Positions 5,170 through 8,704 of a stretch of 8,704 nucleotides of DNA are shown piece by piece. The stretch's first letter is position 1. The number at the start of each line of letters is the position of its first letter. Below the pieces are notes generated by a model. It was not told where the DNA came from, did no database searches, and saw only the letters and a list, made by a program, of their open reading frames with translations. The translations under genes and the position numbers were made by a program. The DNA comes from Bacteroidetes bacterium GWA2_30_7 (GTDB lineage: Bacteria; Bacteroidota; Bacteroidia; Bacteroidales; GWF2-33-38): assembly GCA_001768155.1 (NCBI GenBank), contig MENC01000040.1:400-9103 (forward strand), written 5' to 3'.

Positions 5170-6693
5170 TTAATTTTCGCCATTGTAATCAGCCAACGCA
5201 CCTGTAGGACAAGTATTAATACATTCTTTTGCCGATGTCGAAATAGCTTCTTCGAGTGATTTATTAAAAGGAGTATCAATTTTAATGTCAAACCCACGCC
5301 CAATATAGGCAAATCCAGCCAATTTAGGATTTTTTGAAGCAACTTTTATACACAGCCCGCATTTGATGCACTTTTCCAGTTCATAAACCAAAACATTTTG
5401 TTGAAATAATTTTCTAATCGTTTTTCTTTCACCAAAATTGAATGTTTGTTGTTTTGCATTATAAAAATCAGATAGATTTCGGAGTTTACAACTTTTCGAT
5501 TTCCGACAGTCGCAACGCATACATCTTTTTGCCTCTGTAATTGCTTCTTCTGCGGTAAAGCCCAATAAATTTCCTTGTTTTGGATTTAACCTATTACCTT
5601 CAACAGATTCTTTTAAATATTCAATAACTTCAATTTCAGATAGTTTTCCAAATCTTGAATTGAATTGTTTATGAAAATTATATTTATTGCCTGATAAATA
5701 GGCGTTTACAGAATGTGCTACAGTTTTTCCCTGCACCATTGCTTTTACAGCCATTTTAATAGGTTTAATTACGCTTCCACATGCAAAAACTCCTTTAATA
5801 TTTGTTTGAAATGTTTCGTTATCAATGTCAAGAGATTGTATATTACTGTTGCTTCCAGTTGAAATTATTACAGTGTTGAAGTCTTTTTGAAGTAAATTAT
5901 AACTCACTTCGCTATTCAATCGAAATTCTGCACCAAATTGTTTTAAAATGTCAATTTCTGAATTTAAAATGTTTCGAGGTAATTCGTTTTCGGAAACATC
6001 TAAAAGTGAGCCGCCTGCAAATTCGTTTTTATCGAAAATTATACATTTATGTCCATCTTTTAATAAATGATAAGCTGTAGATAATCCGGCGATTCCGGCA
6101 CCTATTATTGCAATTGTTTTTCCGGTTTGAGGCTTTTTTTCAGGAAAATAATTTTGCTCTTTTTTTAAATCTTCTAAAGCTGTAAATTTTTGTAACTGAC
6201 AAATTGAAATCGCTCCGCCAGCCTGCTTTCTTCGACAAGCATTTTCGCAAGTAGCAGAACAAATATGTCCAAGTATTAATGGAAGTGCAACTTCTTCTCT
6301 TACAACTTTCAGGGCTTCAGTAAATTTTCCATCAGCAATAAGTCTGTTCATTTGTGGAATATCCAAATTTGACGGACAGCTAACCCTGCAAGGAGCTTCA
6401 CAATCGCCAACATGGTCGGAAAGAAGCAATTCGAGAGCATCTTTTCTGAAAGTTTTAACTTCAGGCGTTTCACACGATATATCCATTCCATCAATAACTT
6501 TTGCTTCGCAAGACGGAATAAATTCACCTGTTAAATTATTTTTTACTGCACAAACCATACATGAAGCATGATTCAGTACATTTTCGTTGTAACACATTAC
6601 AGGAATATGAAAACCAGCCTGTTCTGCTGCTTTCAGAATGGTTGTTCCTTCGGGAACGGAGATTTCTGTATTGTCTATTTTTAGGGTTGGCAT
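5170..6693 (-). CDS. Multi-domain iron-sulfur flavoprotein (2Fe-2S / GltD-like / FAD / ferredoxin-like)
   Basis: This is a 507-residue cytoplasmic electron-transfer protein of unknown partner. Domains in order: a NuoG/HydA-like [2Fe-2S] domain (1-80; Cys34, 45, 48, 62); a GltD/DPYD-type helical iron-sulfur domain (about 90-175; Cys98, 102, 106 and Cys145, 149, 153); an FAD Rossmann fold (192-335) with GAGIAG at 198-203 and Asp221 ending the second strand; a small cysteine module CMRCDC...C (391, 394, 396, 402); and a ferredoxin-like tail (440-500; Cys442, 445, 448, 491, 495). Only about 25 residues separate the STG turn (278-280) from the closing FAD motif GVFACGS (301-307), so the NAD(P)H-binding domain usual in GltD relatives appears absent. 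The usual Asp of that last motif is Ser307. The tail keeps ligands for one cluster and lacks most for a second. The ATG fits the 2Fe-2S domain start. It could be an oxidoreductase subunit or an electron-wiring protein; the reaction is not inferable. Confidence 0.85.
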   Translation of the reverse strand: MPTLKIDNTEISVPEGTTILKAAEQAGFHIPVMCYNENVLNHASCMVCAVKNNLTGEFIPSCEAKVIDGMDISCETPEVKTFRKDALELLLSDHVGDCEAPCRVSCPSNLDIPQMNRLIADGKFTEALKVVREEVALPLILGHICSATCENACRRKQAGGAISICQLQKFTALEDLKKEQNYFPEKKPQTGKTIAIIGAGIAGLSTAYHLLKDGHKCIIFDKNEFAGGSLLDVSENELPRNILNSEIDILKQFGAEFRLNSEVSYNLLQKDFNTVIISTGSNSNIQSLDIDNETFQTNIKGVFACGSVIKPIKMAVKAMVQGKTVAHSVNAYLSGNKYNFHKQFNSRFGKLSEIEVIEYLKESVEGNRLNPKQGNLLGFTAEEAITEAKRCMRCDCRKSKSCKLRNLSDFYNAKQQTFNFGERKTIRKLFQQNVLVYELEKCIKCGLCIKVASKNPKLAGFAYIGRGFDIKIDTPFNKSLEEAISTSAKECINTCPTGALADYNGEN

Positions 6694-6754
6694 TTTACTA
6701 ATTGTCAGAATCGCAGATTTATTTGATTTTTTTATTACTCTGATTATTTGTTTG

Positions 6755-7039
6755 TTATAACATTGTAAATTTTATTGGCGATTTCCCGATTCGTTTAATT
6801 TCTTTTTTTGCTTCCATGTCAAGTTTAATCCATTCTAAATGCCATTCAACAGAGCCTGCAAATTTAACTTTGTTCTTTTTAAAATCTTCGGTTATTGATT
6901 GTAAAATTTCGGTATGTGTTGATTCGCCTTTAGCCATAAGAAAATTCAAAACAGCGTTCTTTAAGGTTTCATATTTGTCTTTTTCCATGCTAATGGCTTT
7001 TTTGCCGAGTGGGTGTTGGAGTTGGATTTTAGGTGGCAT
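6755..7039 (-). CDS. Small conserved protein, possibly DUF6958-type
   Basis: The protein has 94 residues, is lysine-rich and has no signal peptide, membrane segment or cysteine. The layout is KIQLQHP near the N-terminus, a KYETLKNAVLNFL helix (22-34), a THTEILQSI helix (42-50) and GSVEWHLEWIKLDMEAKKEI (62-81), ending in a short strand-like SPIKFTML. From memory this pattern (HP, KY, GSV-W, KLD-EA) matches a small widespread bacterial family annotated DUF6958, which looks like a winged-helix-type fold; neither the name nor the fold can be confirmed here. No function is known to me. It lies 52 bases after the SpoIIE gene and 61 bases before the flavoprotein gene on the same strand, so it may belong to the same transcript, but nothing ties it functionally to either. 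Confidence 0.75.
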   Translation of the reverse strand: MPPKIQLQHPLGKKAISMEKDKYETLKNAVLNFLMAKGESTHTEILQSITEDFKKNKVKFAGSVEWHLEWIKLDMEAKKEIKRIGKSPIKFTML

Positions 7040-7091
7040 TTTTTTATTTAATTGTCTGTATTTTAACGGATAAGCGCAGTATATATTGTAA

Positions 7092-8704
7092 TTATATTTT
7101 TAATCCAAGTATTGTTACGTCGTCAATTTGTTCGTGTTCACCCTTCCAGTTTTCAAAGGTTGTTTCTAATATATTTTTTTGTTCGTTCATTGGTTTGTCG
7201 CAATTATCTTGTAATAACTGTTTCAGTTTTTTTGACATAAATTTTTTGTACTTAGGTCCACCAAATTGGTCTTCGTAGCCATCACTTGCAAGATAAATTG
7301 TGTCGCCTTTATATAATTGTATTTCGTGGTTTGTAAAATCTTTCATTTCGATATGTATAGCAATTGGTTGTTTGTCGGGCTTGAGTTCTTCCAAACCTGA
7401 CAGGTTTTGAAAACCTGTCAGGTTTTCGCTATTGCGAACGAGCCAAAGTGGATTGTTTGCTCCTGACCATTGACATTCCATTAAATTTGTATTAATGACA
7501 CATAACGAAATATCCATCCCATCCTTTTGTTCGCCTTGTTCGCCCTTTTGTTGTAAGGCATTTATTATTTCTTTGCGGAGTTGGTTTAATATTTCGTTTG
7601 CTTTTACAATTTCCTGTTTATTAACAATTTCGTTCAAAAAACTAATTCCAAGCATACTCATAAAAGCACCCGGCACTCCATGCCCTGTACAATCGGCTAC
7701 TGCAACTACTAACAATGGGGCATGACCCATTGTTGATATTTGTGCTGTCCAGTAAAAATCACCGCTTACAATGTCTTTGGGTTTAAAAAGCACAAAGTGG
7801 TCGCCCATAATTGCTCTAGCTGCAACGCTTACAGGGAGGACAGCTTCTTGTATTCTTTTAGCGTAGTTAATACTGTCGGTTGTTTCTTTGTGAATTTCTT
7901 CGATGTGGTCTTTTTGGTGGGTTACCAAATCTCTTTGTGTTTCTATTTCATCACGCTGTGCTGAGATTTCTTCTTTTTGTTGTGCAAGTATAGCATTTGC
8001 TATTTTCTTTTGTACAAACAAGCGATATAAGAATACCGAAAAAACAAGTATAATAATAAAACCCGCAAGGAATGAAAAAAGAAGTATTCGCTGTTTTTTC
8101 TTTTCTTCTTCAATTTTAGCAACTTGAAGGTCTTTTATTTCCATTGCTTTGCTATGAGCAATACTATCTGTAACAGCTTTTTTTTCGTACTCAAATTTGG
8201 CTTGAAGCTTTTGGGTTTTTAAAGAATTTTCTTTATTATTTATACTGTCACGCATGGTAATTTCTTCTTTGAAATACTCGTAGGTCTTGCTATAATTTCC
8301 TTGTTTTTCGTTTATTTTTTTCAATAATTCAGCAGCATATTCAATATTTTCAGGGAAGCCTAATTCTTTACTGATTTTGTAAGCTTTTTCAGCATGAATT
8401 ATTGCGCTGATCATATCATTGGATTTTAAGCAAATGCCACCAATACTGGTCAATACAAATCCCAACCCATACTTGTCCCCGACTTCTTCATATTTTTTCA
8501 AGCTTTTTTTGTAGTATTCCAAAGCCATTTTCATATCTCCTTTCTCATCATACATAGCACCAATATTTTTGTACGAATATGCCAATCCTTGTATATCATT
8601 AATTTCCTCCCGAATTTTCAAACTACTTTGATAGTATTGCATAAATTGATTTAACAGTGAATCGTATGCCTGAATGTTTTTAGCTGATTTTGCCTCCTGT
8701 GCAA
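7092..8704 (-). CDS. TPR-transmembrane-SpoIIE serine phosphatase (5' partial)
   Basis: This is a membrane-anchored PP2C-type serine/threonine phosphatase, probably acting in a partner-switching (anti-sigma-antagonist-like) or other signalling pathway. The frame stays open to the right edge (upstream codons read AKNIQAYDSLLNQF), so the ATG at 8642 is probably internal and the N-terminus, likely a signal peptide and more TPRs, is missing. Numbered from that ATG: TPR-type helices to about 125 (SYKNIGAMYDEKGDMKMALE), a charged helix to 185, one membrane segment (186-209), a coiled coil (213-262) and the SpoIIE domain (about 270-516). Metal-binding residues are Asp295 in VSGDFYW, Asp317 in DCTGHGVPGAFMS, Asp454 in ASDGYEDQFGG and Asp507/508 in QIDDVTIL. 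The catalytic set is complete, so activity is expected. A perfect palindrome encodes residues 406-417 in a loop. The input signal would be sensed by the TPR region outside the membrane. Confidence 0.92.
   Translation of the reverse strand, partial: AQEAKSAKNIQAYDSLLNQFMQYYQSSLKIREEINDIQGLAYSYKNIGAMYDEKGDMKMALEYYKKSLKKYEEVGDKYGLGFVLTSIGGICLKSNDMISAIIHAEKAYKISKELGFPENIEYAAELLKKINEKQGNYSKTYEYFKEEITMRDSINNKENSLKTQKLQAKFEYEKKAVTDSIAHSKAMEIKDLQVAKIEEEKKKQRILLFSFLAGFIIILVFSVFLYRLFVQKKIANAILAQQKEEISAQRDEIETQRDLVTHQKDHIEEIHKETTDSINYAKRIQEAVLPVSVAARAIMGDHFVLFKPKDIVSGDFYWTAQISTMGHAPLLVVAVADCTGHGVPGAFMSMLGISFLNEIVNKQEIVKANEILNQLRKEIINALQQKGEQGEQKDGMDISLCVINTNLMECQWSGANNPLWLVRNSENLTGFQNLSGLEELKPDKQPIAIHIEMKDFTNHEIQLYKGDTIYLASDGYEDQFGGPKYKKFMSKKLKQLLQDNCDKPMNEQKNILETTFENWKGEHEQIDDVTILGLKI
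7393..7425. repeat. 33-bp perfect palindrome inside the SpoIIE gene
   Basis: AAACCTGACAGGTTTT (7393-7408), a central G, and its exact reverse complement (7410-7425) make 16-base arms with a 1-base spacer. Each half is itself a near-palindrome (AACCTG-N-CAGGTT). From memory, AACCTGNCAGGTT units are common intergenic repeats in Bacteroidota. Here it is read in frame on the minus strand as ENLTGFQNLSGL, between the conserved GANNPLWLVR and DKQPIAIH blocks of the phosphatase domain. Confidence 0.85.
7711..7734. repeat. Short inverted repeat inside the SpoIIE gene
   Basis: AACAATGGG (7711-7719) and CCCATTGTT (7726-7734) are perfect 9-base arms around 6 bases. The stretch encodes STMGHAPL, in the loop between GDFYW and the VVAVADCTGHG strand. 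It may be a second small repeat insertion or simply chance. Confidence 0.45.

Noticed and set aside
5154..5342. A 62-codon open frame overlapping the end of the flavoprotein gene in another frame.
   Set aside because: It overlaps the conserved ferredoxin-like tail and shows no family features.
6816..7278. Two plus-strand open frames of 81-85 codons opposite the small DUF gene and the SpoIIE C-terminus.
   Set aside because: Both are antisense to better-supported genes; their cysteine- and phenylalanine-rich translation is typical of shadow frames.
7534..7550. Short tandem repeat coding for GEQGEQ in the SpoIIE gene.
   Set aside because: Two 9-base units in a surface loop are ordinary low-complexity sequence.
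1..8704. tRNA or rRNA genes, CRISPR arrays, riboswitches, integrase or transposase genes, and TAnnTTTG-type Bacteroidota promoters near gene starts.
   Set aside because: I looked on both strands and found nothing I could support; the promoter search by eye was limited to the intergenic gaps.

Overview
The window is AT-rich and looks like a chromosomal piece of a Bacteroidota (Bacteroidetes) genome. The evidence is a secreted phosphatase with a C-terminal tail resembling a type IX secretion sorting domain, a TPR/transmembrane/coiled-coil/SpoIIE phosphatase of a kind common in that phylum, the plsX-fabH gene pair, the lack of clear Shine-Dalgarno sequences before the starts, and short palindromic repeats that I recall as typical of the phylum. 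I cannot place it more precisely from the sequence alone.

Plus strand, 1-3110. The window opens inside plsX (N-terminus off the left edge). After 6 bases comes fabH, so the two form a fatty-acid/phospholipid initiation operon. Downstream is a secreted metallophosphoesterase gene with a T9SS-like tail. Immediately after that gene lies a 95-bp, nearly identical second copy of the 3' end of fabH, so the phosphatase gene sits between two direct repeats of the fabH end. This is the clearest sign of rearrangement in the window.

Intergenic 2972-3430. No intact gene is present. The stretch holds a short repeat-like motif, the fabH fragment, about 80 unremarkable AT-rich bases, and a 234-bp nested inverted-repeat element. 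The element has 22-bp perfect terminal inverted repeats and four internal palindromes, each centred on CTTTAG or CTAAAG. It ends 4 bases from the stop codon of the convergent transporter gene and resembles a MITE or REP-type element.

Minus strand, 8704-3431. Four genes run right to left with gaps of 52, 61 and 17 bases, possibly as one or two operons: a TPR-SpoIIE signalling phosphatase (N-terminus off the right edge), a 94-residue DUF-type protein, a multi-domain iron-sulfur flavoprotein, and a SulP-family anion transporter with a STAS domain. The flavoprotein is the most unusual gene. It joins a NuoG-like [2Fe-2S] domain, a GltD-like iron-sulfur domain, an FAD-binding Rossmann fold that appears to lack the usual inserted NAD(P)H-binding domain, and a ferredoxin-like tail in which one of two cluster sites has been lost. 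Its 17-base spacing to the transporter gene suggests co-expression, but no function can be assigned. The SpoIIE gene carries a perfect 33-bp palindrome in frame within its catalytic domain, which looks like a small repeat insertion that was tolerated.

I see no complete undescribed system such as a defence island, CRISPR array or biosynthetic cluster. The best candidates for novelty are the flavoprotein/SulP pair, the fabH-end duplication around the phosphatase gene, and the repeat elements.
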